DNA of 64,000 nucleotides. Origin: Acidobacteriota bacterium (GTDB lineage: Bacteria; Acidobacteriota; Blastocatellia; Pyrinomonadales; Pyrinomonadaceae). Position numbers and translations under genes: made by a program. Shown here piece by piece: positions 44,158 to 61,934 of this stretch (the first letter of the stretch is position 1; each line of letters begins with the position of its first letter). Under the pieces are notes generated by a model. The model ran no database searches. It saw only the letters and a list, made by a program, of their open reading frames with translations, and had not been told where the DNA came from. The stretch covers positions 2,056,001-2,120,000 of the forward strand of contig CP065003.1 in the NCBI GenBank assembly GCA_016700175.1, read 5' to 3'.

Positions 44158-44590
44158 AGTGATGAGGAATGAGTACTGAGTACTGAGAGATAAGTACTGA
44201 GAGATTGGAACCCGGAGCGCGAGCGACGGGCATAACGATCGGAACCCGGAGCGCAAGCGACGGGCATCGTCGGAACGCACGCGTCCCGCGTGCATTGAGC
44301 GAAGCGAACCGGAAGTACGACAAGCTTAAGCTTGTCTCGGTCCACAGGCGGCCCGAGCAGCCGGCAAATATGTAAGTGCGAACGTCCGCACCGACCGGGA
44401 ACTCGTGTTTCATCTGCAGCCGGATGGGCTGCTCTAAACTGGGTCGTTTGAGTCGACGATTCAGCCGGATTGTACCCGGATAATGCAGCGCGAAGCGCTG
44501 CTATAAACGTAAGGACTGAGGAAGGCTGATCGATGCACAACAACGCATCAAGTCTTCTTCTCAGTCCTCAGTCCTTTTATCTCAGTCCTG
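44158..44590. repeat. repeat-rich space between receptor copy 2 and the convergent CpR-TPR gene
   Basis: Contains TACTGAGAGA repeats (44160-44205), two GGAACCCGGAGCGCAAGCGACGGGC units (44206-44273), a GCAGCGC-GAA-GCGCTGC hairpin (~44484-44500, same as at 52076), and AGTCCTCAGTCC repeats (44553-44590). ORFs across it are repeat translations. Nothing else is recognised. Confidence 0.7.
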
Positions 44591-44593
44591 GTT

Positions 44594-45619
44594 CTAGCCA
44601 GATCCCTTCGCCTTCGCGCGAAGGTCGCTGATCACCTTCTTGATCTTTTCGTCTTTCTGGTCGCTGGCCTTCAGATAGAGTTCAAGTTCGTCAGCGGCTT
44701 TACCATATTGTTTGAGGTCGTTACCGTAAAGCTGTGAGAGCTCCATATGGATCTCCGGAACACTTACGTTATTCGCCAGCTTTTTCGCCGATATCAGGCT
44801 CTTTTCAGCCTGCACGAAATCACCTTCCTGACGAAGGAGCTTTCCTTCGAGAAGCGGCACGAGATATGCTGACGGCGCAAGGACCCTCGCCTTTTCAAGT
44901 GCTTTCAGCGCCGCAGGGTTGTACTCCTTCCCCATTTGGCTCAGGGCGAAGCCCATATAATAGAAGGTGACCGAGCTCTTCGGATTGATCCCTGCAGCGA
45001 GCATAAACACCCTCGCCGCTTCCTCGTACCGCTTGGTCGTAAGCAGGACCATTCCAAGCTTGTGATTTGCGGCAAAATAATTAGGGAACTCGTTTCTCGC
45101 CGCTACCAACAGCTTGGTCGCTTCCGAGGTTTCTCCGCTGTCGAGCGCTTCAAGAGCGGAATTGTACTTTTCCTCAGCCGACTTTGGGATCTCCTGTGCG
45201 AAGATCACTCCCGTCGTCGTCTCGCCGAGACCGCCCTGTTTTCTCCGTAGGTAGAAATCCTGGCTGATGTAGGTGAATCCGCCGCCAAGGATGCTCAGCG
45301 AGTCCACGATCACCCGCTCAGTCGAGTCCTCGAGATTGTACCGGAACGGCATTACCCTGATGTAATAAGTGCCGTCCGCCACATTGCTGAACTCGTACCT
45401 GCCGATGCCGTTGGTCTTTACCCTTCCCCGGGTCGCGTAGTTCTCATTCAGAAGCTCGACATCGACTTCGACAACGGGATTTCTCTGTTCGTCGTAGATA
45501 AAGCCTCCGATGGTCCCCGCTACCCCCGCAGAAGCCTGGGCAGCAAATGAGGAGCAGATTGCGAAAAGCAGTATAAGACGCCCGTTCGACAACGGTCGAC
45601 AGTTGCGAAGCGACAGCAT
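44594..45619 (-). CDS. secreted CpR-TPR protein (paralog of 35445-36500)
   Basis: 341 residues. A signal peptide (~1-30, ILLFAICSSFAAQASA) precedes a CpR/Cna-B-like sandwich (~36-122: TIGGFIYDEQRNPVVEVDVELL, YEFSNVADGTYYIRV). A GVIFAQ motif at 137-142 is followed by tetratricopeptide repeats to ~330 with a Lys-rich end. The plan, motif order and spacing match the plus-strand protein at 35445, and together they bracket the receptor pair with tails pointing inward. GGAGGA lies seven bases before the ATG. Function unknown; a scaffolding role for the receptors is an inference. Confidence 0.85.
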   Translation of the reverse strand: MLSLRNCRPLSNGRLILLFAICSSFAAQASAGVAGTIGGFIYDEQRNPVVEVDVELLNENYATRGRVKTNGIGRYEFSNVADGTYYIRVMPFRYNLEDSTERVIVDSLSILGGGFTYISQDFYLRRKQGGLGETTTGVIFAQEIPKSAEEKYNSALEALDSGETSEATKLLVAARNEFPNYFAANHKLGMVLLTTKRYEEAARVFMLAAGINPKSSVTFYYMGFALSQMGKEYNPAALKALEKARVLAPSAYLVPLLEGKLLRQEGDFVQAEKSLISAKKLANNVSVPEIHMELSQLYGNDLKQYGKAADELELYLKASDQKDEKIKKVISDLRAKAKGSG

Positions 45620-45743
45620 ATTCTTCCTCCAAGTAATACAGAAAGCGAAAATTGAAAGCTATGGGAATGTCCCCGGATTATAGCATCAATAACCCTTTAC
45701 GTTAAGTTTTTCTGCATTCGAGACCACGTGCGCGGCCGGGTGC

Positions 45744-45751
45744 TATACAAT
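45744..45751 (+). promoter_or_regulatory. -10 box of HD-domain gene
   Basis: TATACAAT: TACAAT ends 8 nt before the ATG at 45760. No ribosome site, implying an almost leaderless transcript. The -35 is weak. Confidence 0.5.
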
Positions 45752-45759
45752 GACACGCG

Positions 45760-47091
45760 ATGGCTAAAACGAAGGGAAACGATCTGAAGGAAAGGATCTA
45801 CAGGGACCCTGTCCACAATATCATCAGGCTGAATCCGGCGACCGATGAAGGACTGCTCCTCGTTGAATTGATCGATACCGCGGAGTTCCAGAGACTTCGA
45901 AGGATACGCCAGCTGGGTCTCGCACATTTCGCATACCAGGGTGCGGAGCATTCAAGGTTTACGCACTCACTTGGCGTCCTGCACCTCGCCTCCAGGGTCC
46001 TGGAACGCCTCGCGCTAAGCTACGAACTGTCCGAGGACGATATGATCGCAGTGCGCGTAGCGGCTCTGCTGCACGACATCGGCCACGGCGCTTTTTCGCA
46101 CGTGATCGAATCGATCCAGGGCTTCCATCACGAGGACTTCACGATAGAAGCGGTAGAGAGTCAGGAGACCGAGGCCGGCCGGCTTCTCGCTGATTTCTCG
46201 AAGGACCTTCCGAAGAAGGTCGCCGAGATAATTCGGGGTGATTTCAAACCGATGGCGCTCGCCCAGCTGGTCTCGTCGCAGCTGGACGTGGACCGCATGG
46301 ACTACCTGTTGCGCGATTCCCTCATGACGGGAGCGAAGTACGGGATCTTCGACCTTGAGTGGATAATCAAGTCCCTGGAGATCGACGAGGCGAACGACCG
46401 CCTCTACGTATCTGCCCGCGGCGTTTACGCGGTCGAGGACTACATACAATCCCGCTACTACATGTTCCGCCAGGTCTATTTCCACAGGACTCTGCGTTCC
46501 GCTGAGGTTATTCTTCGGGCGATCTTCGACCGGGCGTTCTTTCTTGTGCGGGAGGGCGGGAACCCCTGGCTCGCTCAGGGAACCCAGTTCGAAAAACTGC
46601 TCCACGGCGAAAAACTGACTCTGACCGAACACCTTCAGCTGGACGATTCCGACGTCATTTTCCACATAAAACAGTGGCAAAGAAGCCGCGACGAGATCCT
46701 TTCGGACCTCGCTTCGAGATTCCTCAACCGCAGGCTGTTCAAGGTCTTCGATCTCGATATGCCCGAGGAGGACAGGCACGCGTTTTCTTCTCGCGTGCGC
46801 GGTTTGGTGGAGGCGCGCGGTTACGATCCTTCATTCTATTTCGCCGAGGACAAGGCCGGAGATGTGCCTTACTATTTCTACAGAAAGACCCCGGACGATC
46901 CGAAGCAGTTCATATACGTCGAGGACGGCTACTCGAACCCTACGATCCGCGAGATCTCCGAGGTGTCGGCCGCGGTCAGGGGGCTGCAGAAGGGCTACGA
47001 GATCCACCGCGTCTGTTTTCCGCACGAACTCAAGGACGAGATCGCAGAGATCTACCACGGCAGGGCGGCATCGGGCGACGTCAAGCGATAA
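45760..47091 (+). CDS. HD-domain phosphohydrolase (dNTPase-like)
   Basis: 443 residues. The metal site H...HD...D is present: RFTHSLGVLHLASR then LLHDIGHGAFSH (His105-Asp106) and LDVDRMDYLLRDSL. The N-terminus RDPVHNIIRLNPA is characteristic of the YwfO/SAMHD1-like family of dNTP triphosphohydrolases. The C-terminal ~180 residues are not recognised. Substrate is inferred from family only. The gene is not obviously in an operon. Confidence 0.88.
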   Translation: MAKTKGNDLKERIYRDPVHNIIRLNPATDEGLLLVELIDTAEFQRLRRIRQLGLAHFAYQGAEHSRFTHSLGVLHLASRVLERLALSYELSEDDMIAVRVAALLHDIGHGAFSHVIESIQGFHHEDFTIEAVESQETEAGRLLADFSKDLPKKVAEIIRGDFKPMALAQLVSSQLDVDRMDYLLRDSLMTGAKYGIFDLEWIIKSLEIDEANDRLYVSARGVYAVEDYIQSRYYMFRQVYFHRTLRSAEVILRAIFDRAFFLVREGGNPWLAQGTQFEKLLHGEKLTLTEHLQLDDSDVIFHIKQWQRSRDEILSDLASRFLNRRLFKVFDLDMPEEDRHAFSSRVRGLVEARGYDPSFYFAEDKAGDVPYYFYRKTPDDPKQFIYVEDGYSNPTIREISEVSAAVRGLQKGYEIHRVCFPHELKDEIAEIYHGRAASGDVKR

Positions 47092-47178
47092 GCGGGACCG
47101 ATCCTGGCCATGAACTCGGTGTTCCGCGAGAGCCTTGCATACGAATCGCCCTCAAAACTGCCAATAAAGAGGCCGCTT

Positions 47179-47208
47179 TTGCCGATGTGACTTTCGCTGC
47201 GATATAAT
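47179..47208 (+). promoter_or_regulatory. promoter of plsC
   Basis: TTGCCG at 47179-47184, 18-bp spacer, consensus TATAAT at 47203-47208. The start ATG lies 71 nt downstream, so this gene has a normal leader. Confidence 0.6.
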
Positions 47209-47279
47209 TTTCGCGATTTCGAGAACCGGAAACTCCGGTGACTCTCCGGCCCTCGCCGGATCTCCGAGACCCCTTCCAA

Positions 47280-48026
47280 ATGAAGTATCTCCGTTCTGCA
47301 GCACGGATGGTCGCGTTCCTGGCTTTAACGGTCGCAGTCTATTCGACCTGGTTCGCGGGAAATCTGCTGGTACCAAACAAGCAGTACTGGCGCCAGATCG
47401 CGTTCCGGATCTGGGCGCGAGGTTTCCTGAAGATCGGCGGCGTGACCGTCGAAACCATAGGCACCGTTCCGAAACCCCCCTTCTTTCTTGTTTCGAATCA
47501 CCTTAGCTATATGGACATTCCCGTCCTCAGATCGATTGTCGAGAGCGTCTTCGTTGCGAAAGGCGAGATCCGCGGATGGCTGATCGCGGGCAAGGTCGTC
47601 AGCGACATGGGAATGATCTTCATAGACCGCAACAACCGCCGGGACATTCCGCGCGCGGGAAGTGAGATCATCGCAAAGCTCGAGGGAGGCGAAGGAGTCA
47701 TCGTATTCCCGGAAGGCACCAGCACGAAAGGCGAAGAGATCCTGAAGTTCAATTCATCATTCTTCGAGTTTGCCGCGAACACCGGCCTCCCGATCCACTA
47801 CGCCGCGATCACGTACCGCGTCGAAGACACGACCGAGAAGGCAAGCGATGCCGTCTGCTGGTGGGACGATTCGACCTTCGTCGAGCACCTTTGGCGTTTC
47901 TTCCAGACCCCGAGGACGCGTGCGATCGTGACTTTCGGTTCCGAACCGGTCGCGAGCTCCGACCGCAAGGAACTTGCCCGAAGTCTCTGGACCAAGGTTA
48001 ACGAACACTTCATTCCCGTGGTCTGA
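47280..48026 (+). CDS. plsC: 1-acyl-sn-glycerol-3-phosphate acyltransferase
   Basis: 248 residues from the ATG at 47280; a GTG at 47238 is also possible, adding 14 residues without conserved content. It transfers an acyl chain to lysophosphatidic acid in phospholipid synthesis. It carries the PlsC motifs: the H-x4-D at His74-Asp79 (NHLSYMD) and FPEGTST at 143-149. One N-terminal membrane helix (AARMVAFLALTVAVYSTWF) anchors it to the inner membrane. Confidence 0.92.
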   Translation: MKYLRSAARMVAFLALTVAVYSTWFAGNLLVPNKQYWRQIAFRIWARGFLKIGGVTVETIGTVPKPPFFLVSNHLSYMDIPVLRSIVESVFVAKGEIRGWLIAGKVVSDMGMIFIDRNNRRDIPRAGSEIIAKLEGGEGVIVFPEGTSTKGEEILKFNSSFFEFAANTGLPIHYAAITYRVEDTTEKASDAVCWWDDSTFVEHLWRFFQTPRTRAIVTFGSEPVASSDRKELARSLWTKVNEHFIPVV

Positions 48027-48102
48027 ACCCGCGAAACCATTTCCCGCACGTTTCGTAGTACACCTGTTCGCTTTTACCTACAGGATCACCAAGGAGACAT
48101 TT

Positions 48103-50130
48103 ATGCGTAGTCATCGTTATTACCTGACGGCAGCTGCCGCCGTCTTGCTCGCCCTTTCGGCGACCGCCTTCGGGCAAAACGCGGGATTCGACGTCGCACG
48201 GATGGACAGGTCCGCCGAGGCCTGCACCGATTTCTTTCAATTTGCAAACGGAAAGTGGGTCGAAGAGACAAAGATCCCCGATTCGGAGTCGCGATGGGGG
48301 AGCTTCAACATCCTCGCCGAGAACAATCGCGAACTGCTTAGGGGCGTGCTCGAGAAGGCTTCGTCGAACGGTTCTTCCGCGAAAGGAAGCGACACGCAGA
48401 TGATCGGCGACTTCTACGGCTCGTGCATCGCCGAAGACGCGATCGAAAAGGCCGGCGCAAGGCCCCTGATGCCAATGCTCAGGGACATCGAAAAGATCCG
48501 AAACCGCGAGGACCTGGTCCGGCATGTCGCGAAGATGCACAACATGGGGATCGGAGTGATCTTCGGATTCGGCGGCGGGCCTGATCTGAAAGACAGCAAG
48601 ATGAACATCGCCAACGCCGGACAGGGCGGCCTCTCGATGCCGAACAAGGACTACTACGTCGACGGCGATCCGAAATTCAAGGAGAATCGCGACAAGTTCC
48701 GCGAGTATATGCAGAAGATGTTCATGCTCCTCGGCTCGGATGAGGAAAAGGCGCGCAAGGACGCGTTCACGGTGATGCGCATCCAGACAGAACTCGCATA
48801 CGCGTCGCTTCGCCGCGTGGAACTGCGCGATCCCGACAAGCGGTACTCAAAGGTCTCGCTGGAAGAGGCCGGGCGCATCTCGCCCAACTTCTCCTGGAAA
48901 GAGTACATGGCGTTTCGGGGCGCTCCGGAGGTGGATTCCTTCAACATCGGCCAGCCGGACTTCTTCAAAGCAGTCAACGCAATGCTCGAAGAGACTTCGA
49001 TCGAGGAATGGAAGACGTATCTGAAGTGGATGGCGATCGACGCCGCCGCTCCTTTGCTTTCGAAAGACTTCCGGGACGCAAGTTTCGATTTTTACGGCCG
49101 CTATCTGCAGGGCCGCAAGGAACAGCAGCCGCGCTGGCGTCAGTGCGTGCAGGCGACCGACGGCGCGATCGGCGAGGCGCTCGGCCAGGAATACGTGAAG
49201 CAGGCGTTCAAGCCCGAGGCCAAGGACCGGATGAACGAACTGATCGACAACCTGTTCGCCGCTTTCCGCGAGAGGCTCGACAATCTCGAGTGGATGGGCG
49301 ACGAGACGAAGGCGCAGGCCCTCTCGAAGCTTCTAACGTTCAAGCGCAAGATAGGCTATCCGGACAAGCTTCGCGGCTATGAAGGTCTGAAGATCGAACG
49401 CGGTTCGTATATGGGGAATGTTCAAAGGACGACCGAGTTCCAGATCGGGAGAAACCTTAAGGACATAGGCCAGCCGGTAGATCCCGACCGATGGTTCATG
49501 ACGCCACCGACGGTAAATGCCTACTACAGCCCCATTCTGAACGAGATCGTCTTCCCGGCGGGAATCCTTCAGCCTCCGTTCTTCAATTTCGACGCGGACG
49601 ACGCGATCAACTACGGAGCGATCGGCGCGGTAATCGGCCACGAGATCACTCACGGCTTCGACGACCAGGGAAGCCGCTTCGACGCGGAAGGAAACCTGAA
49701 GATGTGGTGGACGGCAGACGACCGAAAGCAGTTCGACGATCGCGCCGCTTGTGTGGTGAACCAGTTCTCGAGCTATGAGGTCCAGCCGAAGCTGTTCATG
49801 GACGGCAAGCTGACGCTCGGCGAGAACATCGCCGACCTGGGCGGACTGACGGTCGCGTATGACGCTTACATACGGTCTTTGGAGAAGAACGGAAGGCCCG
49901 AGAAAATCGACGGATTCACGCCGGAGCAGAGGTTCTTCCTCGGCTGGGCGCAGGTCTGGGCGGTGAAGGCGACACAGGAGTTCGAAAGGCTCCAGGTGTC
50001 GACGGACCCGCACGCCATCGCCCGCTGGAGGGTGAACGGGCCTGTCTCGAACATGCCCCAGTTCGCGAAGGCGTACGGCTGCGGAAACGGATCCGAGATG
50101 GTACGGAAGGACTACTGCCAGATCTGGTAA
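48103..50130 (+). CDS. pepO: M13-family metallopeptidase (neprilysin-like)
   Basis: 675 residues from the ATG at 48103 (AAGGAG six bases upstream; the longer frame from 47974 is rejected). A signal peptide (YYLTAAAAVLLALSATAFGQ) marks export. The zinc motif is His513-Glu514-x2-His517 in HEITHGFDD, and the third ligand Glu574 and Asp578 are in ENIADLGG. NAYYSPILNEIVFPAGILQPP, the conserved substrate-cleft strand, is present. The family cleaves peptides at hydrophobic residues. Extracytoplasmic role. Confidence 0.95.
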   Translation: MRSHRYYLTAAAAVLLALSATAFGQNAGFDVARMDRSAEACTDFFQFANGKWVEETKIPDSESRWGSFNILAENNRELLRGVLEKASSNGSSAKGSDTQMIGDFYGSCIAEDAIEKAGARPLMPMLRDIEKIRNREDLVRHVAKMHNMGIGVIFGFGGGPDLKDSKMNIANAGQGGLSMPNKDYYVDGDPKFKENRDKFREYMQKMFMLLGSDEEKARKDAFTVMRIQTELAYASLRRVELRDPDKRYSKVSLEEAGRISPNFSWKEYMAFRGAPEVDSFNIGQPDFFKAVNAMLEETSIEEWKTYLKWMAIDAAAPLLSKDFRDASFDFYGRYLQGRKEQQPRWRQCVQATDGAIGEALGQEYVKQAFKPEAKDRMNELIDNLFAAFRERLDNLEWMGDETKAQALSKLLTFKRKIGYPDKLRGYEGLKIERGSYMGNVQRTTEFQIGRNLKDIGQPVDPDRWFMTPPTVNAYYSPILNEIVFPAGILQPPFFNFDADDAINYGAIGAVIGHEITHGFDDQGSRFDAEGNLKMWWTADDRKQFDDRAACVVNQFSSYEVQPKLFMDGKLTLGENIADLGGLTVAYDAYIRSLEKNGRPEKIDGFTPEQRFFLGWAQVWAVKATQEFERLQVSTDPHAIARWRVNGPVSNMPQFAKAYGCGNGSEMVRKDYCQIW

Positions 50131-50981
50131 ACCTGTTCGGGGTTCCAGGTTCAGGGTTCAAAGGCGTGTCCGAAGCCCAAGCGTGAGCGCGGGCTACTTC
50201 AGTAATTTCTAAGTTCAAGGGCGTGTCCGAAGCCCAAGCGTGAGCACGGGCTACCTCAGCAAGTTCAAACTTAGAAGTTCAAGGCACCGTTGTTTGCTTC
50301 GTGACCTTCGTGAAAACCTCGTGTCCTTTGTGGTTAACTTCCGACGATCAAGAGAACTCTCGATGAAGAGATTAACCACGGAAGACACGAAGGTGTTCAC
50401 GATGGTCACGGAGTTTCCTTATTGATTCTAAGCGATAATCTGTCTTACGGCGGGCTTGCCCGCTTCTCTTATCAAAAGTCCGTTAGGCAAAGAACGATTG
50501 ATTTCTTCGTGGCCTTTGTGAAAACCTCGGTGCCCTTTGCGGTTAACCTTCGATGATCGGGCAAGCGTTCGAGGAAAAGATAAACCACTGGGGACACGGA
50601 GGGATTCACGAAGGTCTCAAAGTGTCCTTCTCATTTCAATTTTCACGTTTCTCGCCGGGTTTGAACCGCAGAGTATTCAGAGATCGCGTAGAAATGGGGA
50701 AAAGGTCAATGGAAAGTCCGCAAAGACCCGGTGAGTCTTAAGCGCAAAGGTCCCAACGGACGCGAAAAGTTATCTGCTGCAGCCACCTTATCGGACCATG
50801 GCAATAATCACGGGTGATTCGACTCAACGAATGTGTCCTGGATTCCTTCGCTCCCTATGCGGCCATTGCGTTGAGAAATCTCGCAAGAATCTGCCCGCTC
50901 CCTGCGTGTTCTGCGGTAAATGCCTTTCCGGAAAAAATGGCGGAAGCAAATGCTCCCGCGCGACTCCCTGACCGTTCTCTC
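50131..50981. repeat. repeat-rich 850-bp spacer, left of the methyltransferase
   Basis: Contains two ~42-bp GTGTCCGAAGCCCAAGCGTG-type units (50164-50205, 50221-50262), an inverted repeat with arms 50297-50340 / 50371-50412, and a composite element 50446-50620 (GGCGGGC hairpin plus facing arms). The last 200 bp hold no recognised feature. ORFs here (for example 50814-51116) overlap repeats or the methyltransferase antisense and have no ribosome site. Confidence 0.75.
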
Positions 50982-51692
50982 TCAGATCCCGTTCACCGCG
51001 ATATACAGACCCCGGTCGTCGAACCCCACCGGGTCATATTCGACTTGCAGTCCGCATTTTTCAAACGCCTCCTCCATTTCCTCCCGCGAGAACAACGCGA
51101 GTTCATGAACTTCTAGTTCGTGACGAATGCCGTCCTCGGTGCCGATCAAATAATGCATATAAAAGCGCGAGATTCGGCCTTCAAGTTCTCCGATCGTCAT
51201 TCTGGCAATAGTGGCCTCTTCTTCTTCCACAGTGTGAAGGTGTCGTTGCCCAGCCGTGAACGCTTCAGGCGTGAGCCAGGGTTCCACGATGATCACACCG
51301 CCTTGTGCGGCGTGCTTCTTCATATTCGCGATCGCGAGGGCAAGGTCGCTTCTTGTCGTCATATACCCGATCGAGCTGAAAAGGCATATGACGGCGTCAT
51401 AGGTCTTACCCATTTCGAAGGTTCTCATATCTCCGGGTTCAAACCGCCCGCCCGGATTCGCCTTTCCAGCGATGGAAACAAAGCTCTCGTCAATGTCGAC
51501 TCCATCTGCAGCGAATCCGTGGTCGGCCGCAAGGTGGGTCGAGTGCAGTGCCGGGCCGCACGCCACCTCGAGTACCTCCCGCGCTCCCGGATTGCGTTTC
51601 CGTATCAGGTCGGCCACGCGGTCCGCTTCGTCACCGTAATCTTTGAACTGCGTGTATATGAGACTGTAATACTCGGCTGTTTTATCGAACAT
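50982..51692 (-). CDS. class I SAM-dependent methyltransferase
   Basis: 236 residues from the ATG at 51692; upstream codons in the longer frame translate a dispersed repeat (AEVARAHAWASDT) and are rejected. The SAM-binding motif I is VLEVACGPALHSTHL, with an acidic Asp after it (GVDIDESF). The N-terminal FDKTAEYYSLIYTQFKDYGDEAD resembles the DesVI/TylM1 sugar N,N-dimethyltransferase group, but the substrate is not assigned. It lies between two copies of a composite repeat (50446-50620 and 51845-52022), and codon use is not obviously foreign. Confidence 0.85.
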   Translation of the reverse strand: MFDKTAEYYSLIYTQFKDYGDEADRVADLIRKRNPGAREVLEVACGPALHSTHLAADHGFAADGVDIDESFVSIAGKANPGGRFEPGDMRTFEMGKTYDAVICLFSSIGYMTTRSDLALAIANMKKHAAQGGVIIVEPWLTPEAFTAGQRHLHTVEEEEATIARMTIGELEGRISRFYMHYLIGTEDGIRHELEVHELALFSREEMEEAFEKCGLQVEYDPVGFDDRGLYIAVNGI

Positions 51693-52211
51693 GATCGGTT
51701 TAACTATCGTGAGCGGTTTAAGATTCGGTTGTTGAAACGATTGGTCCCGATCCGGTTCAATACGCTCAGAGTACCAAGTGTCCGAAGCCCAAGCGTGAGC
51801 GCGGGCTACTTCGGCAAGTTCAAAGCGGGAGAGCGGAATGCCGTTTACGGCGGGCTTTCCCGCCTTCTTTATAAAGGCACCAATGCGCATAGAACGCTGC
51901 TTCTCTTCGTGTCCTCTGTGAAAACCTCTGTGTCCTTTGCGGTTAACTTCCGATTATCGAACCAGCTCTCGACGAAGAGATCAACCACGGAGGACACGAA
52001 GGGATTCACGAAGGTCACGGAGTCTCCCTTTTGTGGACCCGATAGACCCTATCTCACTCGCGCTGCGCGCTCAATGCAGCGCGAAGCGCTGCTCTAAACG
52101 GGATTTTTGAGAGGGATCTGGATACCTTCCCAAATTTCCTCCGCGCCTTGGCGCCTTTGCGGCTAACTCTCTTGTGCCCCTCGCTACCGCCCGGGGTACT
52201 GATTTTCAGGC
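51693..52211. repeat. repeat-rich spacer, right of the methyltransferase
   Basis: A third GTGTCCGAAGCCCAAGCGTG unit (51778-51820), a second copy of the composite element 51845-52022 (GGCGGGC hairpin, then facing arms 51905-51948 / 51981-52021), a GCAGCGC-GAA-GCGCTGC hairpin (52076-52092) and short repeat fragments. No gene is supported. Confidence 0.75.
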
Positions 52212-52238
52212 AAAAGAAAGGCGGGCACAAGGCCCGCC
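52212..52238 (-). terminator. intrinsic terminator of the rplK-rpoC operon
   Basis: On the minus strand a 7-bp GGCGGGC/GCCCGCC stem (52220-52226 with 52232-52238, ACAAG loop on the plus strand) is followed by TTTCTTTT. It is 30 bp past the rpoC stop. The same hairpin type occurs as a dispersed repeat at 13033, so this terminator looks like a recruited repeat. Confidence 0.8.
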
Positions 52239-52267
52239 CCTACTGCTCACAGCTCACTGCTCACAGC

Positions 52268-56503
<4,236 letters not shown>

Positions 56504-56558
56504 TTATTTCTCCAGAAATAAGGCCGGTGCCGGGCATTGTGCGCCCGGCGCCGATTTG

Positions 56559-61007
<4,449 letters not shown>

Positions 61008-61350
61008 ATTCTTGAAATTCCCAGGGGATTAAAGAAGCAATAAACTGTTGCCAGATCCAAAGATCGCTGATAGTATTCCGGAATCTTTCCGTGCCGGAAA
61101 CTGATCCGGCAGAAGACAGCAACGGCGGTCAGGGCGCACGAGCCCCGGACCGCTTTTACAGTCAGCAGCGCTGAAATTCAGACGAGTTTTCCGAGAGCGT
61201 CATTAAGGACAATTACTCTCCGGCGTTTGGCGGCGCGATATGCCCCGCAGGTACACGCGTAAACCTATCCGAGCTTCCGTTAACTGAGTTAAGGCAGGCA
61301 AGCGCCCCGGCGCGAGACCGGAGCGCGTGCCGCTTTCACAAACAAACCGG
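61008..61350 (-). promoter_or_regulatory. rplL-rpoB intergenic leader with hairpins
   Basis: No gene. On the minus strand, a 9-bp hairpin (61302-61326) has one G-U pair that would be a mismatch in the plus transcript, so it fits the operon RNA. A second lies at 61125-61153 (6-bp outer GCGGTC/GACCGC plus GGGC/GCCC) and a third at 61093-61110 (GCCGGA/TCCGGC). None is followed by a minus-strand T run. An attenuator or RNase processing site is the likely role by analogy to the E. coli rplL-rpoB gap of similar size. Confidence 0.5.
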
Positions 61351-61737
61351 TTACTTGAGTTCGACCGTCGCGCCGGCGTCGGTGAGTTTGGTCTTGATCT
61401 CTTCGGCTTCTTCCTTCGAGACCCCTTCCTTGATCACCTTCGGAGCGGCTTCGACGAGCTCCTTGGCTTCCTTCAGTCCGAGTCCGCTGACGATCTCGCG
61501 GACGGCCTTGATCACATTGATCTTGCCCGCGCCTGCGGAGGTCAGTTCGACGTCGAACGTGTCTTTCTCTTCAGCTGCTGCCGCGCCGGCGTCGCCCGCT
61601 GCGGGAGCGGCTGCCATCACGGGAGCTGCCGCGGCCGCGGCCGAGACTCCGAAAGCCTCTTCAAGGTCTTTCACCAGGTCTGCAACTTCGATGAGAGGCT
61701 TGTTCTTCAACGCCTCAACGATATCTTTGTTATCCAT
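61351..61737 (-). CDS. rplL: 50S ribosomal protein L7/L12
   Basis: 128 residues. An N-terminal dimerisation helix, an Ala/Pro-rich hinge (AAPVMAAAPAAGDAG) and the C-terminal domain with KEAKELVEAAPKVIKEGVSK, the factor-binding face. TAGGAGGAG lies ~6 nt before the ATG. It forms the stalk with L10 and recruits translational GTPases. The rplJ stop is 197 bp upstream. Confidence 0.98.
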   Translation of the reverse strand: MDNKDIVEALKNKPLIEVADLVKDLEEAFGVSAAAAAAPVMAAAPAAGDAGAAAAEEKDTFDVELTSAGAGKINVIKAVREIVSGLGLKEAKELVEAAPKVIKEGVSKEEAEEIKTKLTDAGATVELK

Positions 61738-61934
61738 TATAAGTATCTCCTCCTAACTGGGGTTCGTGTGTTTAGTTGTCAGCCGCGAGAACCCAGCGGA
61801 ATGCCTTTGCGTTGCTGCATCACAGCGCTCGAGCATCCGAGCCGCAAGGACGACCTGACACATCGTCCCGCCCGTTTTACCTTGAGTACGGCTTGATTGG
61901 AAAAATTTTCAAAAGTGCCTGAGCGGCGCCCGGC

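Noticed and set aside
50814..51116. 100-codon plus-strand ORF
   Set aside because: Mostly overlaps the methyltransferase antisense; no ribosome site, no motif.
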